Assembly: GCA_050012135.1 (NCBI GenBank)
Contig: JBEKHT010000002.1
Coordinates: forward strand, 62,001 to 126,000
Length of the DNA: 64,000 nt
Direction: 5' to 3'
Origin: JBEKHT01 sp050012135
Lineage (GTDB): Bacteria; Chloroflexota; Anaerolineae; Anaerolineales; RBG-16-64-43
Shown in pieces: positions 1 through 9,111 of this stretch (its first letter is position 1; every line of letters starts with the position of its first letter). Position numbers and translations under genes: made by a program. Below the pieces are notes generated by a model. That model did not search any database. It had not been told where the DNA came from and saw only the letters and a list, made by a program, of their open reading frames with translations.

Positions 1-1254
1 GCTCAAGGTCGCATCCATCACGGAGGTGGTGTGTACGAAAGCATCCTTGTCCCAACCGCGTTGTTCCCAATACCCTGCGAAGGGCTGGCTCACCGCCTCG
101 ATCTTCTGAATCCACTTGGGGTTCTTCATCCCGTGCCGGTTGGGGGTGTACAAGCGCGCAGGGAAGCCGTGCTCCGGGGGCAGAGTGGCCCCGCCCATCG
201 CGTAGCACAGTCTGGTTTCCGGGTCCAGGGCTGAGTCCAGCGGCAGGGACTCGGAGTAGCCGTCGACGCAGTCGAAGCGGATTTCCGTGGCCTGCGGACG
301 CAGGCTGGCGCGAGCCAGCAGGTCCGCCAGTTTCACGCCGGTGAAGCGGGTTGTGCTGATCAGGTCTCCTCCCACGGTATTGGAGATGCATTCCAGAGTT
401 GCATAGAAGTCCTCGGGCGGCATCGCCGTGAGGTCGGCGTAGGAGAGCGTCAACGGCTTGTCGACCTGCCCCCCGATTTCCAAGGTCCATCGGGAAGCGT
501 CCACGGAGGAGGGAGCCAAGTCGATATCGACGCGGTAGAAGTCGGAAATCGGGGTGACCTCGGGCCGCGTTCCAAGAACGGGTGCAAAAGACCCCGGCTG
601 GGCAGGAACCGGCGTCGATCCCGTGGGGATGGGCACCAGGGTTTCTTGCGGGATGGGTCGGCGCAGCAGGCGACCCAGCCCGAGTCCGGCGATCGTCGTT
701 ACCAAGGCGAATGCGGCCGCTCTGCCGAGGAAGGCGCGCCGATCTGAGTCGACGGGGACCATCTCCGCAGTCTGCCAGCGAGTCAGAATCCAGAAGGTCA
801 CAACGCTCCAAGCGAGGGTCAAGATCAGCACCCAGGCAAAGCCGAGTGCTGACCAGCCCACCCCAATCCCGACCGGGATCAGAATGACCCAGACGACAAC
901 CCCCGGCAGGAAGCGGCGGGCAGCCAGCCGATTCTGCAAGTTGGGCCACAGATACCCCAGAAGTGCACCCACCAGAGCCAGACCCACCAGTCCCATCACC
1001 ACCGCGCTGCCGCTCTCGATGAACTTCCCAAGTGCCGAGGTCGAACCGAAGCGGAGGGCTTGAAGTGTTGTAACCATGAGTTCCACGCCGCCTACGACGA
1101 GGGAACCCGGAAGGATGCGGGTCAGGAGACCAAACAGATCATAGGGAGCAAAAGGCAAGCCCAGTGCCTCCTGGCCCAAGGCCATCACCGCCAGGAGCGG
1201 GATCCCCATACCCACACCTGCAATCAACCCTACCAGCGTCAATCTTCGCAACAC
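1..1254 (-). CDS. Membrane-anchored sulfite-oxidase-type molybdopterin oxidoreductase (3' end cut by window)
   Basis: The N-terminal part holds about five hydrophobic segments (residues roughly 5-25, 45-60, 75-95, 105-150 and 165-185), followed by a Pro/Thr-rich linker and a catalytic domain of the sulfite oxidase family. The stretch LECISNTVGGDLISTTRF carries the Cys that ligates molybdenum in this family, and the downstream segment with PPEHGFPARL and YTPNRHGMKNPKWI is typical of the Oxidored_molyb domain. The enzyme probably oxidises or reduces a small sulfur or N-oxide compound outside the membrane; the substrate cannot be told. I chose GTG at 1254 because GGAGG lies 8 bases upstream and the hydrophobic N-terminus begins there. 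The C-terminus runs off the left edge, so the dimerisation domain cannot be checked. Confidence 0.85.
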   Translation of the reverse strand, partial: MLRRLTLVGLIAGVGMGIPLLAVMALGQEALGLPFAPYDLFGLLTRILPGSLVVGGVELMVTTLQALRFGSTSALGKFIESGSAVVMGLVGLALVGALLGYLWPNLQNRLAARRFLPGVVVWVILIPVGIGVGWSALGFAWVLILTLAWSVVTFWILTRWQTAEMVPVDSDRRAFLGRAAAFALVTTIAGLGLGRLLRRPIPQETLVPIPTGSTPVPAQPGSFAPVLGTRPEVTPISDFYRVDIDLAPSSVDASRWTLEIGGQVDKPLTLSYADLTAMPPEDFYATLECISNTVGGDLISTTRFTGVKLADLLARASLRPQATEIRFDCVDGYSESLPLDSALDPETRLCYAMGGATLPPEHGFPARLYTPNRHGMKNPKWIQKIEAVSQPFAGYWEQRGWDKDAFVHTTSVMDATLS

Positions 1255-1581
1255 TGGATATCCCTCCACAACGGGAACAAGGGTAGAGATCCGTGGAACC
1301 TACGGATAGGATGAAACCATGTCCTGCGGGCAGGCAAGCGGAACCATTGAGAAGAAAGGACCGCGCACGGCATCACGGAGCGAGACCGCCGAACCGACCC
1401 CGCCGACGGCTCTGGTATCGGTTGAGTGTTCACCCAAAGTCAAATCATGAGCTTTCGCCAAGCCAGAACGCAGCGGGTCCCGGGTTGAATACGCTCGGGG
1501 GGGCATTCTTATGCGACTGGACCCGGGGCAGGGGAAAGCCAGCAGCCCAAGGCCGCCGGCGAGATGGCCTCCACCGCGATC
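1255..1581. other. Gap between molybdoenzyme and selD, no gene seen
   Basis: I see no convincing reading frame, tRNA or terminator with a T-tract here. It should hold the selD 3' end signal and the promoter of the molybdoenzyme gene, but no clear -10 box stands out. Confidence 0.4.
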
Positions 1582-2649
1582 CTAGACGACCTCAATGCCC
1601 GAGCCCCGGACGACTTCCCCGATGATCCAAATAGACACGGCGCCCTTGCGAGCCCTTTTCCTGAATTCGTCGAGGGTTGCGCGGGGCACGCTCAGGAGCA
1701 GGCCGCCGCTCGTTTGCGCGTCGAACAACAGCATCTGCTTTTCTTCCGGAATTTTCGGCCCAAAGAAGACCTTGGGCCCAAAAAACTTGCGATTGTCGAA
1801 GCTGCCGCCGGGGAATTCCCCTGCCGAGGCGTATCGGTCAGCTCCCTCCAAGAACGGCACGGAGCGTGCCTCGATCTGAAAACCGACCCCGGAGGCCTCG
1901 GCCAGTTCGCTGGAGTGCCCCAACAGGCCGAATCCGCTGATGTCGGTTCCCCCTCGGATCTCCAGCTCGACCGCAAGGCGCGAGACGTCCATGTTGAGAC
2001 GCGTCATCGAGTCAATTGCCTTCTTCAAATCCGATGCTCGAGCGGTCTGGTTCCGGCCGGCCGTCGTGATGACGCCCGTGCCGAGCGGTTTGGATAAGAC
2101 CAGTGAGTCTCCGACGTGTGCACCACCCTTGGTGATCAACCGCTCGGGATGGGCGAGGCCCAGTGCCACCAGCCCATACTTGGGCTCTTGATCCTGGACC
2201 GTGTGGCCGCCAGCGACGACCGCGCCAGCCTCACGAGCCTTTTCCGCTCCCCCGCGAAGAATCTCGGCCAAGAAGTCGGGGGGCAACTGGGGTGGAAAGG
2301 CGGCGATGTTGAGGGCGAGGAATGGTCGGCCCCCCATGGCGTACACATCGGAAAGTGAATTGGCCGCGGCGATCGCGCCGAATTCGTAGGGGGTGTCCAC
2401 CACGGGAGTGAAGAAATCGGCGGTCACGATCAAGGCTTGATCGGGGCCGAGCCGGTAGACGGCAGCATCGTCCGGCTCGCGCAGCCCCACCAGAAGATCC
2501 GGGTAGTCGGCGATCGGGAAGGCTTCACGGATAGGACGCAGGACCTGCGTCAGCGTCTCCGCATTCAGCTTGGAAGCTCAGCCTGCGCAGGAGGAAAGCG
2601 TCGTCAGCCTAATCTCCCGGCCGGTCGTCCCTCGTTTTTCGAAAGCCAC
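1582..2649 (-). CDS. selD: Selenide, water dikinase SelD, itself a selenoprotein (in-frame UGA = Sec)
   Basis: SelD makes selenophosphate from selenide and ATP for selenocysteine and selenouridine synthesis. From 2490 down the frame is a full AIRS/AIRS_C kinase (TADFFTPVVDTPYEFG, SLSDVYAMGG, AGGHTVQD, DISGFGLLGH, QTSGGLLLSVP). Upstream the same frame continues through a TGA at 2578-2580 and reads LTTLSSCAG-U-ASKLNAETL. U falls on the catalytic Cys (Cys17 in E. coli) and the Lys three residues later on the essential Lys20, so the TGA is almost certainly selenocysteine. A hairpin like a bacterial SECIS follows (separate entry). With a GTG start at 2649, preceded by GAGG at 5 bases, the protein has 355 residues, the normal family length. 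A standard gene caller would truncate it to 302 residues starting at 2490. The neighbours give no further clue; selA, selB and tRNA-Sec are not in the window. Confidence 0.93.
2535..2551 (-). promoter_or_regulatory. Candidate bacterial SECIS hairpin in selD mRNA
   Basis: On the minus strand GACGCAG-GUC-CUGCGUC forms a perfect 7-bp stem (or 6 bp with loop GGUCC), starting 26 bases after the UGA. The apical GGUC and the UGCAGGUCUGC-like shape resemble the SelB-binding hairpin of E. coli fdhF. The spacing from UGA to the loop (about 34 bases) is within the range accepted for bacterial SECIS elements. The RNA fold itself was judged by eye only. Confidence 0.7.
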
Positions 2650-3630
2650 TCGATCCTCGAAGGGTTGGGTCGTTTCACACAGCCCGATCGGCTTCAGTAT
2701 ATCAACCCAAAGGAGTCAGCGTCAAACGGAGCGCGGGATAGGTCCAGCGAGGTCTAGAATCCTGCACGCTGGGCCAGTGCCTGGCCATCGCGGGCGGGGC
2801 CTTCTTGAGCCGAGGTTCCCTTTCGCCATGCTGTTTTCATGCGGGGACATCAGAAGGAGCTTTCCGGCATGATCCGAAGATCTTCTGGTTGTCCATCGGA
2901 AAAGAGCGCGGCAAGTGGGCATCCTCGAGGCTCCACGGAGGCAAGGCCGGAGGGATGACAAAGCCAAGACTTGGATCTCACGGCGGGGACTATTCAGGCG
3001 CACGTCCTGGCTTCCCTGGAATACCCGTCCGAAGCACTCCCCCGGGTGCACACTCTCGGTGCCCACGCCCGAGGCGATGGCCCCGGGGGCCTGGCGCTCG
3101 AAAGAGCGCCATTTCAATTGATTCTCTGCCCAAGGGGGACAAGTGCCCAGTGCAGAAGAAGGGGAGCTGCCGGGGTCAGGAGAACAAACAGGAGCACCAC
3201 CGGCTCGGCCGACTTCAAGCCATACCCCTCGAACCGCTCGAAGAACGGGACCGGCGCGGTTTCGAGTGGTAGCCCGGGGCGATCGCCGCCCAAATCCACT
3301 CGATCGGCGCGCCCACCTCATCCCGGCCCCGAGTCTGTCAGGCCGAGGGTCGCCGCATCCCTGTGTGTCCCTCCCCTCCGGGCGGACGCTTGCAAGTCAT
3401 AAGGCCTGGTCAGGTTTGGGCCACCCGAGGGCGCCAAGCCCAACTGAGCACACAAGGGCGGAGAATCCTCGTCCTGTGACCGCCTGGGTCCCTGGGATGG
3501 CGACAAGAAAGGAGGAGAGCAGACAAGGCGGGTCGGCCCAGACAGGGAGCCGCCCGGAGGGGTTGGGTCAAGCCGCCAAGCGGAAAGGGAGAAGTCCCAG
3601 TAGCTCTAAGTTGAGGCGCCCTTGGCTCGG
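2650..3630. other. Long gap without a supported gene
   Basis: Nearly 1 kb of G-rich sequence. Open frames exist on both strands, but their translations are Arg/Pro/Ser-rich and resemble no family. A minus-strand frame at 3114-3299 ends in a hydrophobic stretch but has no ribosome site. A plus-strand start at 2971 (MDLTAGTIQAHVLASLE) could be a relic of a DUF542-like domain, too weak to call. The selD promoter should lie near 2650-2720. Confidence 0.35.
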
Positions 3631-4788
3631 TCAGGGAGAGGAAGTTGGAGGGACTTGGCCTCCGCTCCAGCCGAAGATCCAGACATCACTCTCGACGCCC
3701 GCGGAGGTGTAGATCGGCTTGCCATCCGGGGTCGTTCCCGTTTGCCTCGCCACGGAGACAGACCATCGGAATAAGTGCGTTGTCGAGTCCGTTGGCCGCA
3801 GGGTGGTTGGGACAACGAATTTGGTGTCGGTGACGTATCCCACGGACTGGTGGCCGCTTCCCTCGGTGATATCCCCGACGGTCACCTGGTAGTACTCGTT
3901 GCCCCGCAGTTGGGCAACCGCCGCCCATTGGAGGGCGATGGTCTGGTCATTGAGTCCGAAGACCGAGCCATCCCTGGGGGTGAGCAGGTTCGGGGCGGGG
4001 TAAGGCGGGGGTGTCGTCGCTGTCGGAGTCGGGCCAGGGGTGGGCAGTCGCTCGCACAACGGGACCTGAACCGTCAGCCCGCTGAAGACGGTATCCCCGT
4101 AGATGTTCTGGTTGTACTTTTTCAATCCGTCGATGGAGACATTGAAGTTGGCCGCGATTCCGGCGAGCGTGTCGCCCTCCTTGACGGTGTATGGGAACAG
4201 CTGGCAGGCGGTGACGGTGGCATGGGCGGCTGTGTAGGTCGCGGTCGAGGGGGGCAGCGGAGTTTGGGTTGGTTGTGGGATCAGCAGCTTTTGCCCGACC
4301 GCCAGGTTGTTGCATGAGGCCGGCAGATTGTTGAGTTGCAGAATCGACTGTACAGAGACGTTGTAGCGTATCGCCAGCCCAAGGCACGTGTCGTTCAGCG
4401 CCACAACGTACGAGACGGGCGGCAAGGGCGTTACGGTCGGTGTGGGTGCCGGGGTGTCCGAGGGGGACAGGGTATCGGTGGGCGGGGAGGTCACTGTAGG
4501 CGTCTGGCTGGGCGAGGCGGGAGAAAACCCGCGCCCTGATCTGGCCAGGAAGGCGATGATCAATGCGCCAGCGATCATGAATAACGCAGCCCCCCCGATC
4601 AGTGTTGACCAGCCGAGGGTGACGCCTGGGCTAATCCCGGCGAGACGCGAGGGCAGGACCTGTCGTGCCGGACCAGGTTGAAGCTGCGTTCCGCACACCG
4701 CGCAGCGCGTTGCGGTCTCGGCAAGGCGGGTTCCGCAATTCGGACAGACTCGGCTAGCACTGGGGTTTCGGCCAGGGGGGGCGGTCAT
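3631..4788 (-). CDS. Zinc-ribbon, one-TM, double LysM protein
   Basis: The 385-residue protein begins with a cytoplasmic double-CxxC zinc ribbon (CPNCGTRL and CAVCGTQL, residues 16-37), has one membrane helix near residues 60-85, a Thr/Pro/Ser-rich linker, and two extracellular LysM domains (YVVALNDTCLGLAIRYNVS and YTVKEGDTLAGIAANFNVS) separated by another TPTPTP-type linker. A C-terminal beta-rich domain follows (PAPNLLTPRDGSVF, ALQWAAV), similar to those that follow LysM in Chloroflexota envelope proteins. LysM binds N-acetylglucosamine polymers, so it probably links the membrane to the cell wall or sheath. It has its own promoter (-10 TATAAT at 4823-4828) although it follows the roadblock genes. 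Confidence 0.85.
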   Translation of the reverse strand: MTAPPGRNPSASRVCPNCGTRLAETATRCAVCGTQLQPGPARQVLPSRLAGISPGVTLGWSTLIGGAALFMIAGALIIAFLARSGRGFSPASPSQTPTVTSPPTDTLSPSDTPAPTPTVTPLPPVSYVVALNDTCLGLAIRYNVSVQSILQLNNLPASCNNLAVGQKLLIPQPTQTPLPPSTATYTAAHATVTACQLFPYTVKEGDTLAGIAANFNVSIDGLKKYNQNIYGDTVFSGLTVQVPLCERLPTPGPTPTATTPPPYPAPNLLTPRDGSVFGLNDQTIALQWAAVAQLRGNEYYQVTVGDITEGSGHQSVGYVTDTKFVVPTTLRPTDSTTHLFRWSVSVARQTGTTPDGKPIYTSAGVESDVWIFGWSGGQVPPTSSP

Positions 4789-4822
4789 TTCGCTCTGTCA
4801 GCGTTTTGGGCGGATTCTAGCG

Positions 4823-4828
4823 ATTATA
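4823..4828 (-). promoter_or_regulatory. -10 box of the LysM gene promoter
   Basis: Minus-strand TGG-TATAAT, an extended -10 element, 34 bases upstream of the ATG. No good -35 box is seen, as expected for extended -10 promoters. Confidence 0.6.
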
Positions 4829-4921
4829 CCAGAGCCCGAGTGCCCTTTGAGGGACAAGCCTTGCGAGCATCGGGTTGCGGGAGAGGCGAGCCCCGGGCCC
4901 GCCCCTCATGGGGAGCGGCTG

Positions 4922-6109
4922 CTACTTGGCGCGGGCATCCGGGCTGGGCATGCCCTCCACCGCGGTCGGCTCTCTATACCAGCGCCTCGTGTCGCCGATT
5001 GCTGACCGCATTTGCCACCGTGCGCTCTTTGGGCTCTTTTCTATCTCCTCCCGCAGCCCCTTGATCCGGTTGGCGAGTGCCGGGGATTCGGGAAGGCCCC
5101 CCCACGAACCCATGAACCGCAGGCGTTCCAGGTTCTTCGTCGCAGTCCTGTACCAGCCCCAGTCTTCGGCGCAGATCGTTGTGACGCGAGACACGTCAAT
5201 CGCCTCGCCCGCTGGACCGGCCGATAAATCGTGATCCCATAGTAGCGCGATCAACTCACGCAGGTCCGATTCCGCGGCCTCCGCCTTCTGGAGGCAGACC
5301 AGGAGCAGATCAGTTGGGGGTAGAAGCTCTTCCTCCGCTCGGAGGGATTCGAGGATCTCAAGACGGTGGTACTGCTCGTAACTGTCCAAATGCAGGTCAA
5401 CCCAGATCTCGGGCTCTTTCTTGTGGAAGATCAGGCGTTGGCTGCGATGCTCCTGATTGAAGCGCCTATGCGGCTCATAACCGAGGAGGCGAAAGGTGCC
5501 CGGCAAGGCGTCCGCATCCGCAGATCGGCCTACCAATTCCAGGACTGGCAGGGAGGGGGGAAGCATCCACTGCTTGCCGGTGGGGCAGTGAAGGGCAACG
5601 CCTGCCGTGCCCACGATGCGAACGGCAAGACCACTCCCTCTGGTTGCCTTGGCGATCGATTGACCTTCCTGGACCAGGAGCCCGAGGAGCGGGGAGTCCA
5701 CCCGGCTCGGAACGGGGGCATTGCCAAGGGGCGGTGGGACCTCCTGCTTCAAGGCGGCGCCTGTGGGCTTCGTCTCAGCAACAAGCCTCTTGATCAGAGG
5801 AGCCAGGGTGAGATTGAGAAGCGGGAGGTTGATGTTCGTCTGACAAACCAAGGCCAGTTTTCCCGATGACAGGTTCCGGACAATCAATCTACCGTCTCGG
5901 AAGGTCAAGTCGAGCTCCTGGACGCGCTGCCGGAAGTCTTCCAAAGCCTGCATGGACCGCCAGGTGGACTTAGCAATGATTTCCAGTCCGTCCTCGCTGG
6001 ACCCAGCTGGCATCGAGCTCCCCTGGAGGTCTCCATCCTTCGAAATGAGGAAACAGCCACGCACTCCAGAGGCTTGGCGGATCTCCTCCAGGATTTCCTT
6101 AATGGGCAT
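4922..6109 (-). CDS. Roadblock/LC7 domain fused to a nucleotidyltransferase-like domain
   Basis: Residues 1-110 are a roadblock/LC7 domain (KEILEEIRQASGVRGCFLIS, typical for MglB-like regulators of small GTPases). Residues about 170-395 resemble a nucleotidyltransferase-fold family often found as short proteins in Chloroflexota: LPPSLPVLELVGRSADADAL, then IWVDLHLDSYEQYHRLEI, PPTDLLLVCLQ, AESDLRELIALLWDHDL and the acidic ICAEDWGWYRTATKNLERL. The strand-turn GS..DxD of active nucleotidyltransferases is not obvious, so the enzyme activity is uncertain. The gene starts 28 bases after the upstream DUF4388-roadblock gene with GGGGAG at 7 bases, so both are likely co-transcribed and may form roadblock heterodimers acting on the GTPase at 7014-8018. 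Confidence 0.75.
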   Translation of the reverse strand: MPIKEILEEIRQASGVRGCFLISKDGDLQGSSMPAGSSEDGLEIIAKSTWRSMQALEDFRQRVQELDLTFRDGRLIVRNLSSGKLALVCQTNINLPLLNLTLAPLIKRLVAETKPTGAALKQEVPPPLGNAPVPSRVDSPLLGLLVQEGQSIAKATRGSGLAVRIVGTAGVALHCPTGKQWMLPPSLPVLELVGRSADADALPGTFRLLGYEPHRRFNQEHRSQRLIFHKKEPEIWVDLHLDSYEQYHRLEILESLRAEEELLPPTDLLLVCLQKAEAAESDLRELIALLWDHDLSAGPAGEAIDVSRVTTICAEDWGWYRTATKNLERLRFMGSWGGLPESPALANRIKGLREEIEKSPKSARWQMRSAIGDTRRWYREPTAVEGMPSPDARAK

Positions 6110-6137
6110 GGATGATCTCCCCTTTGTCCAGAAGACG

Positions 6138-6797
6138 TCAGGAGGCGAGCGCGGTGCGCGCAGCGTTTAGGACCATCGCGGGAGACGCTTCTGGCTTCAA
6201 CAGCAATCCGACGTATCCATCACCCTGCCGGAGCACGAGAACGCGCTGTTTGGTTTGGGTAATCACACCGTGCTCGAAGGCACCCACCTCGATGTTCTCG
6301 GCAATCCGCGATGCCAGGGCGGCCAGGAAGACAGTCATGGCCGCCTCGACCTCTCCGTTTCCGCCCGGCACATCCGCGGCGACGACTGCGCCGTCCGCCC
6401 CTGCAGCGACCACCCCCAGCACGCCTTCAATCCGCTTCAGCTTCTGAAGGGAGGGGGCCCCGACGGCCGCTTTGCCCTGCTCGGCCCGCTGCCAGTCTGC
6501 CTGAAGCTGCATGGCCTCCAGGAGCAGTTCCGACCAAGGACGGTCGATCGTGTGCTCAGGACTGGCCACTTCATTTTCCAGCACGAAGGTCCCTTCCGTC
6601 CATCGCAGCATCCGGTAGAGGGCGACCTCGCCGCTCTCGTCTCCCAGAGCGACGTGGACCACTTCGCCATCAGAAAAGTAAACGTACCCCTGCTGGCCGC
6701 CGGACGAGACGGAAAGGCGCGCCGAACGCAAGGCCCGGCAGTTGGTTTCCACGAGAGTCACCAGCGGCATCTCAACCAGGTTGCCGACGACGGGCAT
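6138..6797 (-). CDS. DUF4388 (PATAN) plus roadblock/LC7 protein
   Basis: The first 100 residues match the DUF4388/PATAN domain (LVTLVETNCRALRSARLSV, GYVYFSDGEVVHVALGD, EVALYRMLRWTEGTFVLE), found in gliding and chemosensory regulators. Residues about 125-219 are a roadblock/LC7 domain (LQKLKRIEGVLGVVAAGADG, VFLAALASRIAENIEVGAFE), the usual GTPase-activating partner of MglA-type GTPases. I chose the second ATG (6797): AGAGGAG lies 7 bases before it but overlaps the first ATG at 6803. It stands between the GTPase and the second roadblock protein, which supports a signalling or polarity role. Confidence 0.82.
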   Translation of the reverse strand: MPVVGNLVEMPLVTLVETNCRALRSARLSVSSGGQQGYVYFSDGEVVHVALGDESGEVALYRMLRWTEGTFVLENEVASPEHTIDRPWSELLLEAMQLQADWQRAEQGKAAVGAPSLQKLKRIEGVLGVVAAGADGAVVAADVPGGNGEVEAAMTVFLAALASRIAENIEVGAFEHGVITQTKQRVLVLRQGDGYVGLLLKPEASPAMVLNAARTALAS

Positions 6798-7013
6798 CCA
6801 CATTCTCCTCTGGAGTCGATCCAGGCACGCTCGGCGGCTTCAGATGGCCGAGCGAATCTCATCCTCACGGCCGAGAGCGTTCTGCCGATCTGACGGACCC
6901 TCAATCCCGACCGGGCCGCGTTCCTGCTCCGATAGGCCTGTGTGCTCCTTCCGATTCGTCCCGGGCTCGAGATGTGGGATCCCTGCGGCCCCTCGCGGTT
7001 TAGGAGCCCCTGC

Positions 7014-8018
7014 TCAGTCTGTTGAGGCTGGTTCTTGCCTCACATTTCTGCCGTCAGGCGGTGGCTTCTTGTCTGGCCACTTTGAAGAAGTCTGGGCCCG
7101 CTCGGCCGCGGCCAACGCAAGGGCTTGGAAGAACTCACCAACGCCCAACCCATCGAGGCAGGAACTCTCAAAATAGGGGATTCTCCAGGCCGAGGCCAGC
7201 GCCTCCGCTTCTGCGCGGTTCACCGCCCGGGGAAGATCGGACTTGTTCCCGAGCAGAAGGACCGGGATGTCTCCCAGCGTCTCACGCACTTCGCGCCACC
7301 ACACGGCCAGCTGGTAGAACGACGTGCGGTTGTGGAGGTCAAAGACCAGCCCAGCGGCCGAGCTGCCCTTGTACATGGACAAGCGAACTGATCGGAACCG
7401 GTTTTGTCCCGCAATATCCCAGACCACCAGCCGGAGGTTGACCCCGCGAGCCAGAACCGAGTAGATGTGAAAGTCCACCCCGATGGTCATCTCGCGGATC
7501 GGCTCGAACAGACCCGTGAGGTAGTACCGCAGAAGGGTGGTCTTCCCAACGCTCGCTTCGCCACCGAGGAGGACCTTGAGCGTCAGGGTGGGGACTGGTT
7601 CGACCTCGGAGGCCGGGCTTATGAGTGAGGTCAACTCTTGAGGGCTGGGGAAGCTGTTGAGAACTTGATCGACGAGGCCCTCGTGTTCAGCAAAGGCCCA
7701 CGGGTCGCCGTTTCCGACCGAGAGGACGCGAGTTTCGGCGGTTCCGGCTCGAAGAGAGCGGAGAGCATCCGGTGTAGACCAGGAGGCCGTTCCGGGCCCG
7801 AGCAGGATCACATCGAAATGGACGTCCTCCAGTCGATCCAGGGAATCGCGCGTCGCGGACAGGGCGTGCACATCATAGGGCAGACCCTGAGCGTCAACCT
7901 GCTCCAGCCAGCGGGTAAGGTTGGCCTCGTCAGCCACCACCAGGACTTGCTTTCGGGAATCTGGCATCGGGTATTGGTCCATGGACCGCACAAACCGGCA
8001 GCCGTACCTCCCGGCCAC
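7014..8018 (-). CDS. Receiver-like domain fused to an MglA/Rab-type small GTPase
   Basis: Residues about 22-130 have the alternating pattern of a CheY receiver (KQVLVVADEANLTRWLEQ, FDVILLGPG), but the phospho-acceptor Asp of the usual LLD is Gly, so phosphorylation is unlikely. Residues 145-310 are a Ras-superfamily GTPase with P-loop GGEASVGKTT (152-161), switch II WDIAGQNRFR, guanine motif GNKSDLP, and the Rab/MglA-like TIGVDFH. The C-terminus is a polar tail. The true start is uncertain: GTG 8018, or ATG at 7982 or 7967; none has a strong ribosome site. It is followed by two roadblock proteins, the expected GTPase-activating partners, and is likely a cytoplasmic spatial switch. Confidence 0.82.
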   Translation of the reverse strand: MAGRYGCRFVRSMDQYPMPDSRKQVLVVADEANLTRWLEQVDAQGLPYDVHALSATRDSLDRLEDVHFDVILLGPGTASWSTPDALRSLRAGTAETRVLSVGNGDPWAFAEHEGLVDQVLNSFPSPQELTSLISPASEVEPVPTLTLKVLLGGEASVGKTTLLRYYLTGLFEPIREMTIGVDFHIYSVLARGVNLRLVVWDIAGQNRFRSVRLSMYKGSSAAGLVFDLHNRTSFYQLAVWWREVRETLGDIPVLLLGNKSDLPRAVNRAEAEALASAWRIPYFESSCLDGLGVGEFFQALALAAAERAQTSSKWPDKKPPPDGRNVRQEPASTD

Positions 8019-9111
8019 CCCTTAACCACGCAAGCTGGGGTCTCCGTCCAGCTATCTCCTCGCCCACAGGGTTACCGGGGAAGATCAACCCGGCCCGGCT
8101 TCGAAAAAGCGTTCGATCGCACGCAGACTGGTCCAGTCGGGTCTGGGCCCCACTGATTGTGCCATCTCCGCAGCGCTCGCGACCGTGCCGCTCTTCGATC
8201 TGGCCTTCAGGTTTGAAACATGTTAGGCCGCTTCCCTGTCGGTGTCAAATGGACCGGCTGACTTGCTTCCTATTCTGCACTCGATTCCGGCTCCATGGCA
8301 TTGCTGTTAGGGTGCAGTCTGGTTATCCAAGGTGATGCCACAAACCTGGAGTGATTAGGAGGATACGCAAGATGCGTTGAACGAGCAGGGTAGCTTGGAA
8401 GCGGCAACTCGGGCGACGGTCCCGCCAGCTCACTCGACCTCCCCGGTGGAGTGAGAAGGTGACGCCGCCAGGATTGTCTTGGTACAAGCCATCGGTCAGG
8501 CGGGTCGCAATTTAGAGAACCACTTGGGTCACAAGGGCCAAATGCACGGGGAGGGGGCCGATCAAGACGGGCCTCGGCCTTCCACCGAGGCGCGGGGTCC
8601 GGGTGCTCGGTTGGCAGGATTCGTCCGGCACCGCAGATCCGACCGAGTTGGGGAAAAGGAACGGGTGGAGATCGGGCTCTGCAACTCTTGGCTAGCTATT
8701 GCGCAGGGGGTCGTACTCCGGCTGTGTCCCGGCCCAGCAGCAGGTGGGTTGGTCAAGCAGGTTGCACTGCAGGGCGAGTGAGCACCGACGGGACCGGACC
8801 CGTGGGGGCTGGTCAGGGAGGTTCTCGGCCGGGTATACGACCTGGACCTCAAGGCTTGCTATTTTACCCACGCGGTCACAGAGCTTGGTCCGGACGGGTC
8901 GCCAAAGGACAGTCGCCATCCACCGTCTCCCACAGGCTCCAGCCGAAATGCCGGAGAATGCACGTAGCCTACGGCCGACTTTGGGGGCATCCAAGTGCCA
9001 AGTGTCCCTCACGGCCAGGATGAAGGGCATCCGCGGACAACTTCTCAATCTGGGCGAAGACCGGATGCGGATAGGGCGCTCGGAATTGGGGGTGCCCAGG
9101 TCTTCCAGAAT
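8019..9111. other. 1.1-kb gap without a supported gene
   Basis: Frames on both strands give low-complexity translations with no family resemblance. There is a short inverted repeat (GACTGG-TCCAGTC) near 8125-8140. I looked for RNase P, tmRNA and SRP RNA signatures and saw none. It should contain the promoter of the receiver-GTPase gene. It may be decayed coding sequence like other gaps in this window. Confidence 0.3.

Noticed and set aside
2971..3402. Plus-strand frame starting MDLTAGTIQAHVLASLE as a DUF542 (RIC/ScdA N-terminal) protein
   Set aside because: Only the first residues resemble the domain; the conserved Cys pair is missing and there is no ribosome site.
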